Positions 34,660 through 51,100 of a stretch of 64,000 nucleotides of DNA are shown in pieces. The translations under genes and the position numbers were made by a program. The notes under the pieces are model-generated. The model saw only the letters and a list, made by a program, of their open reading frames with translations. It did not search any database and had not been told where the DNA came from. This stretch comes from Spirogloea muscicola. Lineage: Eukaryota; Streptophyta; Zygnematophyceae; Spirogloeales; Spirogloeaceae. The stretch is from assembly GCA_009602725.1 (NCBI GenBank), contig WELB01000049.1, positions 659,833 through 723,832 of the forward strand. Reading direction: 5' to 3'. Every line of letters starts with the position of its first letter. Position 1 is the first letter of the stretch.

Positions 34660-36045
34660 CCGCCGCCGCCGCCGCCGCCGCTTCCTTGGATTTGCCGCAC
34701 CTCGCGGCGCAGCTGCCGAGGCTCTCTGGCTCTGCTCTAGCCGCCTTCGCCGCGCCGCGGCCGCCGCCGCCGCCGCCAAGGCCGCCGCGGAACGCGGGGC
34801 GGAGGACGAGGGCGGCGGGGAGGCGGGGTTCTGTCACTGACACAGACGGCGCCTCGTGACGGGCCCGGCTGAGCGCAATTACGGCACCGCTGGATCTGGC
34901 GGGAAGGGCCCTGGAAGCCTCTGCAAGGGCCCAGTACCTTTCCGCGGGGACGCGATCCGCCGAATATCGGATCCGATGGAGACGGGGCCCCGAAGCCCAC
35001 ACACCCCGGTGCTTCCGGACGTCCCCAACCATAAGGCAGACCTCTCGTTTTGCGGAGCGGCAGGTGACCCCCGGCGTCAGGCGCCAGGCGGCTCGCCGAC
35101 GGCGAGCCAGGTGGTGGCGGACTGGCGGCCCCGATGGTCAGTCGAGGCGGCGGCGTGGCGGGCCTGCACCAGCTTGACCAGGAGACGTAAGAAAGGAACA
35201 GCGCATCCAATTTAAATTTAAGACAATGGCGGTGAAGAAGTGGCTCTCCCAATGGGGGCAAGGGCTGTGAGAGCCCAAAGGAATGTAGGGGCTAGCTGTG
35301 GCCAGCAACACAGAACTACAGCTTGAAGGTGCAGCTTGTGCTCTGTAGCCTGCTGCAGCTCCTCGCGAAGCCCACCACATCGGCTCTTATATCTGACATG
35401 GCACTCTGTAGCATCGAGGTGTAGAAGTTGCCTGGTTGGATCCTTCCAAAGCTAGTCTGACCTACAGGCGTGCCTTACACATTGAATGCACATGCAGAGT
35501 GCACCCAGTGGCACTGCTTGTGCGTACACCTACTCAACCTTATCATACACGAAGTCAACACCTCTGCCACTGAAGCTGCTTTGTCCTCCTCAGCAAAAAG
35601 TGGGGTTCCAAAATTGAAAGAAACTAATCAGGCACTGTGCGCTACTTACCAATAAGCTGGCACATGGCAGGCATAATAGCTCAACACTATATGCTGTCTC
35701 TTTACTGGTCACCTTTACGAAGGGGGTCGGCAGAAAGATTACACGCGACGAACTAAATGAGAGCTCTCCTGCCAAGGAGAGGTAAAAAGCGTGTGCACAT
35801 TGCTCTATCAACAGCACCAAGAAGCAACTAAAAGAGAAAGGCAGAGTGAGATGTGAAGTGTCATGCGTGTGGAGCACTGCAGAAGTGCACCACACCGAAA
35901 GCCCATGTATGGTTGAGATGGACTTCTCCTCTCATTGGTCGGCTCAGTCAGTCCATTAGCTCAAAACTGGAAGCCAGATATCGCCACATGAGGCTGTGAC
36001 TTGAGTGACACAGTGTGATTGACCACTATGCATGTTCTGCAAAAT
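34660..36045. other. GC-rich leader, one hairpin cassette, then spacer
   Basis: From 34660 to 35160 the DNA is GC-rich and starts with a CCG repeat; it may hold the 5' end of the NFX1-like gene. A piece of the cassette (GTGGCTCTCCCAATGGGGG) is at 35239-35257. From 35300 to 36045 I see no gene; it is the 3' flank of the calcium pump. Confidence 0.45.
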
Positions 36046-41255
<5,210 letters not shown>

Positions 41256-41656
41256 AGACGATGGACCCACCACAAAGACTAGGTCTTGAGGTCAGCTGTC
41301 AGCCTGCAGATTGAGTGTGACTTGGAGCGGTAGAGAACTTTGTCATGATCGTTGGAGCAGGAGCAAGGACTAGGTACTCCCTCCAGACCACTAACTGATG
41401 TTTCGGAGAAGCAGTCCCGGCTATTACCCTTGCCGACAAGCAAGCAAGTATGTCTTTGAAGCATTGAACAGAGCCGCAGCTCACCGCACAAGCCGCCTCT
41501 GCGGGTGGAGAGGAAGGGCTGACCTGGGAGTGGCCAGGGGCTCGAGCAGGCGCATTGCCTGGGACCTGCAAGTCGGCCTCCGGCTCGTCGACCTCTGTGG
41601 CCACTCCAGCGTGCTCCGAGCTAGTCGCTGAGCACCGGGCATCGAGCTGCAAGGAG

Positions 41657-42142
41657 TCAGCAATCGGCTGATTGAGCACTCGGGCTGCTGGTCCCCTGAA
41701 ACAATGCTAAGCTTGCTCCGCTTGCACTACCCATTGACACTGGCAACTCGGTAAGCCCTCGCCTGGCCGCTGCCACGCCGCCTGCTCCAGGAGATGCAGC
41801 GGCCGGCGCCTGACTGGGCAGGCCAAGCACCTTGAGGTCAGCGGCTAGCCTCCAGCAGAGGTCCCGGCCGGTGCCACCAGTCGCGGACGCTGCCGAACGA
41901 CTCGCTCGCTGCAGGCCAGAAGCTTCACGTCGTCTGGGCCGCGGCACGGTCGCCTCGTAGAAATGACGGCAGCCGCGGGCGGTCTGGAGATGAGCTGTGG
42001 ATCTCCTCCCAACTAGCGCGGCGGGTTGGCACGAGGCCAGGACGACAGCACCGCAGGGCCGCCGCGCGCAGCCGCCGGAGTCCGCGGCCCTCGAGCGGGC
42101 CGCCACCGGCGCCCCTGCGGCAGCCCTGCAGGCCGCAGCCAT
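41657..42142 (-). CDS. possible N-terminal exon of an unrecognised protein
   Basis: An ORF begins at ATG 42142 with an Ala/Arg-rich leader that looks like an organelle transit peptide, continues through CRHFYEATVPRPRRRE and GRDLCWRLAADLKVLG, and ends at 41657. A second open stretch on the same strand (about 41650-41480, DEPEADLQVPGNAPARAPG) may be a following exon. The calcium pump gene starts 400 bases further on in the same direction. It could be a small separate gene or chance coding in GC-rich DNA. Confidence 0.2.
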   Translation of the reverse strand: MAAACRAAAGAPVAARSRAADSGGCARRPCGAVVLASCQPAALVGRRSTAHLQTARGCRHFYEATVPRPRRREASGLQRASRSAASATGGTGRDLCWRLAADLKVLGLPSQAPAAASPGAGGVAAARRGLTELPVSMGSASGASLALFQGTSSPSAQSADC

Positions 42143-42329
42143 GGCGTGCTGGCGCAGGCGCTGCCGCGATGGCGAATGCCTGCGCACGGCCTCGGCGACT
42201 TCACGCCAGAATGTGCCGCTCCTGGAGGCGACTGGAACTACTCGCCGTCGCCGCCGCCGCGGGCGCCGCCGCGTCCGGAGGTGCTGCAGGCGAGGGCCCG
42301 GCGGGCCAGGACTGGGAAGCGAGGAGAGG

Positions 42330-44160
42330 AAGTGGTGAGCTCGTCAGATGGGGGCGGGGCTGTGAATGGCTTGGCCAGCCGAGGAAAGGAGTGGACAAGG
42401 TCCCGGAGGGCCGAAAGGCGCCAAAACGTAAACAGAGGCTGTAGACGGAGGGCTTAGGGTTTAGCACTACAAGAAACAGCGCTTCCATATTGACTGGTGG
42501 CTGTGAGAGGCAAGCCCAAAAGAGTGGGCAAGGTCTAAAAGGCGCTAGAAGAAATTGCTCGCCTTTAGAGAAGAGGGGCTGGCAAAAAGAAAAAAGCCAG
42601 CCCAAAAATGGACAAAATCCAAAAAGCCAAAAAAGGTGCCGGAAGAAAGAAGGGTTCGCCCATTGAGGGTAGGGGCTGGAAAAGCCAGGCCAAGGCCAAA
42701 AAGATTGAACAAAATGCGAAGCGGGCCAGGGGAAGCGCTAAGAAACAAAACACAAGAAGAAACAAGCTACGTAACACTCAGTAATGCGCGCAGGCCGTGC
42801 TATGGCCGCCGCCTCTGGGTCTCGGCGGAGTGGCTCTTTCCCTGCAGCCACTTCTGCAGCGAGCTACTCAGACCTGATGTTGCTCACTCGTGGGTACTGA
42901 GCTCCCTCTCCATCGTTTCTGTGTTCTTTAGTGTTTTGTAGTGTAGTCCTTTTTCCGGCTCCTCTTTCTTTGGCTTTGGACATTGTCCATTCTTTTTTGG
43001 GCAGGCTTTGCCAGCCCCTCTTCTCTATGGGCTCTCACAGCCCTTGCCCCCATCGGGAGAGCCACTTCTTCTTCTATGGGCGCGCACTTCTTCTGCTAAG
43101 CAGCCTAAAGGAATTCCTACAAAACTAGACAGCGCTCAAACGAGTAGTTTGAGAACCCGTAACTGTCCTGTATAATCTCCCTCACGATATGGTCTTCCGT
43201 CTACTCCTCGGGCTGCACTGTCGAAATTCATCATGTTGACATATTCGACTTATTTCACAATGCTCAAATCAAGATGCCCACTGGTATTTACAGCCAATCG
43301 CCTTGCAGAAAGCTTCTCTATACGGAAAATTTCGTGTGTTTGAAACAAACGAAGGCCAAATGGCCAAGTACAATGGCAAGCACATCTTAAGAGAAGAGCG
43401 CGCCCATAGAAAAGAGGGGCTGGCTTGGCCAGCCCAAAAGACAATGTCCAAAGCCAAAGCAAGAGGAGCCGGAGAAAGAAGAAGAAGTGGCTCTCCCAAT
43501 GGGGGCAAGGGCTGTGAGAAGCCAGCCCGAAAAGAATTGACAAGGTTCGAAGGGGCCAAACTACGAGCTAAGCAGCGACTGCGGGGCCTGAAGAGGCTAT
43601 GGCAGAACGGGGGAGGATGGACCACTTAGTAGTTACGAGTGAGGAGCCTCACATCCGACAGACTAGCTGCCGGNGCGAGCGACCCGGCGGCGTTGAAGCC
43701 GGGCATCGCCCCTGGCAGACCCGGCCGCCGGTCAATGGCCTGGCGAGCAAGCCGCTGAATGAGATCCAGCCAGCGGCTGCCGAAAGCCCCGTGTACATCC
43801 ATCGCCAGGGCCGCGAATTCATCCCCCACCGGGTGATCAGCGCATTTTCGCTCCTTGCCGCGGGCCGCCTGGCCGACCGCGTGCCCTGCAAACGACGCCG
43901 ATCTGGTGGGGTTGGCGGAGTCGATGCAGTCTGTTGTCACCGCATCAGCGATGATGCGGGGACCGCCGCCGGGAGGGATGGCGACCAGGTCAGGGCGTCG
44001 CGTATGGGGCTGGCCGTCCGCGCCCAGCTGAATGGGCATGATTGAGGAGTTCTCTACCGCAACCTTGAAGCCCGCCTCCGAAAACACCCCCTGCATACCG
44101 TCGCGCAGGAGGTCATGGGAAGCGGTCCGCTCCCCCCCGGTGGGCGCAACATCTTAAGAC
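42330..44160. mobile_element. retroelement island with subfamily C fragment and cassettes
   Basis: Cassettes lie at about 42345, 42490, 42585 and 42665 (minus), about 42975-43075 (plus, two joined types) and 43420-43560 (minus, two types). A plus-strand 3' end with SYSDLMLLTRGY and a stop lies at about 42860-42899. A minus-strand subfamily C coding fragment spans 43676-44150: AGFKVAVENSSIMPIQ, RRPDLVAIPPGGGP, IIADAVTTDC, GKERKCADHP and GSRWLDLIQRL. One undetermined base is at 43674, where the fragment joins an unrelated 3' end (SLSDVRLLTRNY). The segment 43100-43300 is not recognised. Confidence 0.65.
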
Positions 44161-45181
44161 CTACATAACTTACAGTAGATTGAACCGCTCAGTAACCACG
44201 GGTCAAAACAAAACGGGAGGCCAACCGCTGGGCCACGCGGGCTTGGCACGTGGCGTCGCCTGAGATCGCCAGATGTCCTGCCGCCGGCAGGACGTTCCTT
44301 GAGGCTTGAGCTTGCCACGTGTCGCTGTGCCGGGCTTCGGCACCAGGAACCTTACGGGACCGTCATCGTCACCACACTTCTGACTGCTGGCATGGTCAGA
44401 CCAGCGTACTTATCATTATTTATTCTGTAGTGTATTCGCCACTCCCAATGCCCAGATCGAATCTTCAGGTCCTCAAATCATCACTTACGTGGAAAAGGAA
44501 GAGATCGAGCAGAAACAAACAGGAGATGGACTCGGAAGCAGCCATCTCACCTGCAAATGCACCTCATCATTTTCATTCTGAAGAAAGCGTACTAGCTCAC
44601 TGGACTAGCTAAATCGCACCGGCAATGAAACGGGGCTCAGGTGAAAGGACGGGACATTTGTCTTCTTGTACATCGTGGAACGTCCCTGTACGTCAGTAAA
44701 AGTTATGAAAACAACAGCTGGATTACTCAGGGGTGAGAATGCTGATTTGAGTAGCAATCAGTCTTGTGTAAACATGATCGCTGGGTGCCATTCAAGTGTT
44801 CCTGTGTGTGGTCAATCTGCGCAGCCCCAGTCTGCGCCGTCAAATGTCAAGCATTTGATGGAGCTGAGTGAACACCTTGTAGGAAACCCAATGAATTGGC
44901 TTCTATCATTAGCCATATTCCTACTTACATACCTCAAGCACGAGCTACAAGGAAAGAATGCTCTTGCAAGGAGCCTGCGCTTCATGGCACGTCAGAATCT
45001 TTACAATCTGTTCTGCCTTTCACAGACGTCGCCACTCTTGGAAAAGCTTCTGCCTGCATAATGGATGCAGTGGCTGCATGACCAGCCTAAAAGAAGAGGT
45101 GATAAGGCCGGAGGGGAAGCCCTGAAGCTTGCTTGCCATGTTGGGGTTGCTGCTGCAGATCAAGCCGCGCTACCCTAGAAA
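44161..45181. other. 3' flank of the fusion enzyme gene; no gene seen
   Basis: The first 50 bases still look like a retroelement end (the minus strand carries GACCCGTGGTTACTGAGC). Beyond that there are only short ORFs, plus a small hairpin (GTCCTGCC / GGCAGGAC) near 44275. Confidence 0.5.
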
Positions 45182-48100
45182 CTAATCCTCCAATGTCGCC
45201 TTGCCACTAGAGCCAAACATCCGCAACTTCTCCCTCACGACTTCCTGCGCATCCCATGAAACGCTGGTGAGCAACACCTTCAACACGAGCTTCACGAGCA
45301 TCGTGTCTCAACAATTTGAGTCTGCCTGCTTGCCTCAAACCTCAATAACTGACAGTCTGAAGCTATTTCTGAGCAACAAGCACGCAACCTGAGGATGAGT
45401 CTTACGTAGCCATCGGCTGTACATATTTAAGTACTCCCACCACTCCTAGCCAACTGCATCCTTATTCTACAGTACATCGACTTGTTCTGCTCTGATTGAC
45501 ATGGACACTTTGTCTACAAGTAATTGCCACACCATTAAAAGCCCTGCTCATATACATAGCCTCAAGAAGTAGTGATGGCATGTGACATGCAAGTTGCTCT
45601 GTGCTGCTTCTTCCGAAGAAGCAGCACAAAGCCATGTCCTCTACAGATCAAATCCTTACCTCCATAGCTGTGCGGGCCAAGCCCATGGCATCAAGGAGAT
45701 CCTTATGATTGCCTTGCAGGGCTGCCACATAGGCAGCTCTCAACTCAGTGTTGACATTAAACTTCCTCACGCCATACTTTATGCACTCCTGAACACACAA
45801 GCAACAGTGCAGTGTCTTATGCCTACAAGTTACGGCATTCTAGAGAATGATGAAAAAGCTACGCAGTATGACTTCAGAAGCACTTATGTGCTCACCTGCA
45901 ACCATGCACTGTAGTTAGCAGCATCAGTTTAAAGGCACGCATCATTGTTGGATCTGTCGCACGCTTTGGCGAGGCATCCTGTAACATGACCCCGAAACGC
46001 TTACCTTAACAAGATCGGCAGGAAGGCCTGAAGCACCATGTAGGACAAGGAATGCATGATGACGACTGGTTATGGCCTGAACGGCCTGCAGACGAAAGAG
46101 AACAGAGGTCAGGCCATGTGAACGACGCCAAATGGTTGACTTCGTGTTGCCAGGCAGTACTAATTGCTGCTGCAGCAGAGTGCAACTGCAGCAGCAAAAG
46201 CTTAATACAGGAGCATAGTGGATGACATACCTTCAATCGTTCAATGTCAATCTGAGGTCCCTGCGGAGGGTACTTGCCGTGAATGTTTCCAATGCAGACG
46301 GCTAAGGCATCAACTTGCGTTGTAGTCAAGAAGTCCTCAGCCTGCAAAAAACATTTTGCTAAGTATAGTGTGACTGATGCCTCATTTACGAATTTCTTGC
46401 ACAATGGCACTCATGCATCTTTCTGCATGCCAGTCATTCAAATATAAGAGATCTCTATGAGTTATCTGTTGGAGTGTTACCTGTTCCGGGTCTGTGAGAC
46501 AGCCCTCATACTCCTCCACGGTCAACCCGTCCTCTGTCCCAGACAGACGTCCCAACTCAGCCTCCACCAGCAGACCTCTTGCATGTGCAGCCTCCACCAA
46601 TCGCTTACTGTACTGGACATTTTTCTCATACTCTAGGCTTGAGCCATCCACCATGACTGAATGGAAGCCCTGAGCAGATGGACAACACACAATCATGAAG
46701 TTTACCAACATGTGTTCAACTAGTGGAACAGCAATGCAACTATCTGTTAAGAACAGCATACTGTCTGTGTGTGCCTTCTATATGTTTGTCCGAAGCTGAT
46801 GAGTAAATCGCTTTTGTACCCCAAGACGATCACATTACAGGCAATGCCTGAGCTGCCTTGACAGAAGAAAGCCTTATGCTCAGTAAGGGTGACTATGGTA
46901 GTACTAGGGCAACACCGTGGTTGGAGTCTAGCTAGCAGAGCTAGCTAGACTCCACTTAGGTGATGGAGGAGTACAATCGTCCAGTCACTTAGAGGTTAAT
47001 GGAAACAACGAGACCGCTTGCATGAGGCGTCGTGATGGTGACTGCTACTTTGGATGCTGGTACCTTGTCGAGGGCAGCCATCACTTCTTCCTCCTTGCTT
47101 GCATGATCCAGATGCACTGCTACTGGGACCTTGTGCAGAAAATAACATCCAAATTGGTCACTCAGCCGAGGATCATTAGTACAGAATAATTGCCAATTAA
47201 GCTTGGCGCTATTTCACACGAACATCAGACGCTTGGCCTTATACTGTTCCTCCTTGTTGTATGCACACGTGACAGAAAATTGCCACAAGAATATGACTCC
47301 ATCCCTGTGAAGAATGCAAAACGCGCAGCCTCGGCAGGCAAATGTGTATTAGATCTTGCAAAAATTGGATCCCACCTGAGAGTACATAGCAGCTGCTGCG
47401 CAGAGTGCCACAAGGGGCTCCCCACCATGCTTTAGGGCACTGGGGTGAATCTGAGATAAATAAGACTAGTGTAATGAGTGTAGTGGCATTAAGATTACTG
47501 TCTTGCAGTCTAATCAAGCGCACAGAGCCTGTAACCCTTGACTATTGGTGTGCTGTCGCATTTCCTGGCAAGTTCGACTCGACCGACCATAAGCATAGTA
47601 GAAGGCTCATCATTAGCAATTGCTGTGATTTCTAGATTGGCGAAAGTGGAAGCATGGGAAGATAGGTTGAGCAAGATGTCAACTTGTATGTGCACACCTG
47701 CAGTATGGCCGGGCTGCACTCAGCCTCAGCAGCAGATACTACCGCCATTGCTCCTTCCAGGTTGTAAACATTGAAAGCTCCCACAGCATAACCCCCCTTC
47801 TCAGCAGCCTGTTCCGAGAAGAATGTACTTGAGCCAGAAGGCGAAGGAATGACGATGGAGGTGGAGATTAAGAATGTCGATCTAGGAAAAAGTAGAAGAG
47901 AGCCAACAGAATTTTCACAAACATTTGAAGGACGCCAGTCCTTACAAGCACAGAGCAAAGGAATATGTTTATCAATCGACTAAATAGTACCTCTAGGATG
48001 GCCCTTGTTGAGGTTGTCGGAAGCAGTGCCCATGTCTTCACAATCATGGCAAGCGCGTCAGCGTCTCCGACATTCCCTGCATGCTCCTCATCTGCTTAGA

Positions 48101-51100
48101 TATAGCTTTTCTTAAACCACTGTGGCATTTATGGCAGCCTCAAGTTGCAGCCATCTATCACCTGTCAAGGACAGCGTTAGCATAATTGGAAGGCCAGCCC
48201 TTGCTGGCTACTAATTACTGTCCACTTTCTTAGCTTGATCTACACCATGTTTAATTTGATAGCTCTCTCGTTTAATTTACAGAGGCACGGACCTGGGAAA
48301 ACAATGTAGGGTACTCCCACATGTCGGCTGCCAGGCCCCAGTTGCCACAGTGGCACTCCTGACGCTGCCTGGCCGACAACCTCAGCCCTCCTTGCTTCCA
48401 AAGCCTTGACTGCAATGTCTGATGATGTTATTCCACCCTGCACAGACGTCCTTGAATGGCCAACTGAATGACATGGCATGCGCCAGCAATAGTATGCAGA
48501 TGAGCTTTTAACCGCTGTTCCTGCCACATCATCTGGTCTCCAGTTGCAAATCAGGTAGTATGATCATTTTGCAGATCATAGCAGCAATCTGGTTACCTTG
48601 GCTAATATGTATCGTGGCCTGGTGCTTATGCTGCTCACAATCTCCACCAGGCCCGAGCTCACTTTGGATCCGATCTCCAGGCTGGCATCGCCAGCTGTAG
48701 CCCCGGCAACCAACAATCGTCAGCTATGGCATAGGCATACTGGGTAAGCGGTAATGTGCCATTCTTCTTTGGAACACTCATCGGATGGTAAAAAACATCT
48801 ATTTGAGAAAGCGACTGTATAATCTCGACCGTAAATGGCCACATTGTCAGGACCACCAATGCTTCAATGTGAAGTTCGCGATGTTCGCGTCCAGCAGATG
48901 CACCGTGGAGATGAGATGGAAGAGTAAGCATGCAGAATCTCCTAAGCCTGCACAGGAGGAGGGCTTCGTGGCAAACATCTGCCAGTGATGAGCTCCCTGG
49001 ATGTCACAACAAGAACATCCTTCCCCTCCCTGATTGCTCCATCTGCCACCTCCGAAGCTCGCCGGATCTCTGCCTTTCTAGGGGCGTCGCCGTCAGTAGC
49101 AAGGCTCCGTGCATTCACCTGAATTCAGAAAGACAGAATTAGTTGCTCAGAATTATTAAGCTGTTGCCTTTGCCTTGGAGAGCTTACGCACAGCAGTACT
49201 GCAAAATTTAGCTACACACCAGCTGCACAGACTGGCAGTCAGAAGATCAGTCCACACGGATCAAGGCTCGGCCTCAACCGTAATAGTGGTGAGGATGCCG
49301 CCACAGTGCTTCTGAAGCTGCTGAACCTGTCATGCAAGTGAACTACCAAGCTGAAGTCAGTTTCCAAAGCTATAAACTCCTAGCAATTCTGGAGAGCACA
49401 ATTTCAGCAACCAAACAAGGCATAAACAGAGCTAGTAAATACAGCAGAAAAGCCTGCTGTACTGAAAGGCAGCTTCCAGCTGCAAGGCTGTCAATCTTGC
49501 CAAGGAATGTGCATGAGAATTGCCAGGGACATGGGTCAAGGCCAACCTGGCCCGTGGTTTTAGGGACGTAAGATCCAACTACTATAAGGGCACCATTCCT
49601 GGATCTGACGTTCAGGTCTCTTGGTGTCAAAGGTGGCCTCGTTATGATGCCTAAGCGAGCAGATACAAATGAAGCTGCAGTCCTACACAAGAAGCTCATG
49701 CCCTTCCGCTCGGCCTGCAACACCATGTGTATGACAATCTTTCATTGAGTGTCCTGTATAATGGAAGGACTCACAGTACTTGGAGTGTTTGTATCCGGAC
49801 TGACAGCTCCAAATTCAAGTGAATGGCAGAATAATGATTGGTTGGTGCATAGTCATAAAAGCTGCACTGAGAAAGCTGAAGTGCGGCAGACATCAACATA
49901 CGTATACGTGCAGTAGAGAGGCAGTGCAGCTGAGCTCACCTGAAGCATCCCTGCTGAGAATACCCTCATGTCCTTGTCACTTGCAGCATTGACGATGCAG
50001 GTGCCTCCCTGCAGACGTGCGTGCTAGACGGCTTTCATGGAGCTTCAGGCGACTTGATCGATCAATACTCAGGAGCTAAATAGTTGTATGGGTTGCTTGC
50101 CTTGAGACCAAGCGAAGACTTCACAAAGACAAGTGGGTAAGTATCCCTATTGAGAGGTATATATAGCGCCAGCTTTATCCCATTTCCTCACCTTCTTCAC
50201 AGCGCACAGCTGCTCACAAATTGCTGTTGGGCCTCCTCTGCGGATGGTCTCTATGGAGATGGAGGCAACTTCATTGGCTGCTACTGCACCTTGTGTCTTC
50301 TCTTCCACCCACTGATCAGAGTAGTGGGTAGCACATGTCGTCATCAGTGGTCAAGTTGGGCAGCAAGATGCAACATGGCAATTTTTCCAAAACTTTCCTA
50401 TAGAGACTGATAACTGGGCTGCATTTGGCTGGCCTCTTGCTCCTGCAATTTGCTGCAGCTCATTGTAAAGGATGGTTGTCATGACAAGGCTCGGCACCTG
50501 TCGGAGATTTGAACTTTTGTACCCGAATGCAGCGTCCTTGGCAAACTCTGTCTGACCAGCTGGCACTAATCTGGCACATATGGAGGTCAAGTGTATCCTT
50601 CAAGCCCTGATCTCAGCACCTTCAGCTACCAATAATCAACTACTTTCGACTAGCCAACGACAAGAGGCCTCTTCATGTATGTAGATGTGTAGTGGGCTAG
50701 TATTAGAAGCTAGCAAGCTGTATGATCTGAAGCTAGCAGACATCAACGTCCAAATAAGTGTTGTGCACGAGATTAGTGTGCCCTCAGCTGCCAAGTCGTA
50801 CTGCTGAGCACCATAGCTATTCAAGGCAACCTCATCCACGACAACTTCCATTGAGGAGTAGCAGCTCACAACCTGTCCCCATCTGCAACGTAATGTACAT
50901 CGTTGATGGTATATCTCCCACCCTGAAGGAAGAAAGGGCAGATGATGGTGGCATCAACAGTACCCACAACTGATGCTGCTGCTTCAGCCTCCTGCCAAAG
51001 ATCAGAAAGAAACGCCACTGCTCAGGCCTCAGATTCCTGCAGGCTCGGCAGAGCTGTAGTCCATTTATGATGTAACTGGGAAGCCTTCGTCCCGAGAGTG

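Larger units (their letters stand above)
45182..47808 (-). other. module 4 of the fusion: class II (metal-dependent) aldolase
   Basis: Eight exons starting at 47808 give about 274 residues: AAEKGGYAVGAFNVYNLEG, HPSALKHGGEPLVAL, VPVAVHLDHASKEEE, GFHSVMVDGSSLEYE, LLVEAELGRLSGTEDGLT, DALAVCIGNIHGKYPPQGP, AFLVLHGASGLPADLVK, YGVRKFNVNTELR and the short last exon 45244-45182. The His and Glu residues expected at the metal and phosphate sites are present. In bacterial class II aldolases such folds cleave ketose phosphates to dihydroxyacetone phosphate. Confidence 0.9.

Noticed and set aside
33857-35032. ORF running through the N gap with poly-Lys
   Set aside because: The poly-Lys is the poly-T homopolymer and the middle is undetermined sequence; only the part below 34449 is used.
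41256-41273. GTG-initiated N-terminal extension of the calcium pump
   Set aside because: Nuclear genes start at ATG; the in-frame ATG at 41255 gives a normal length.
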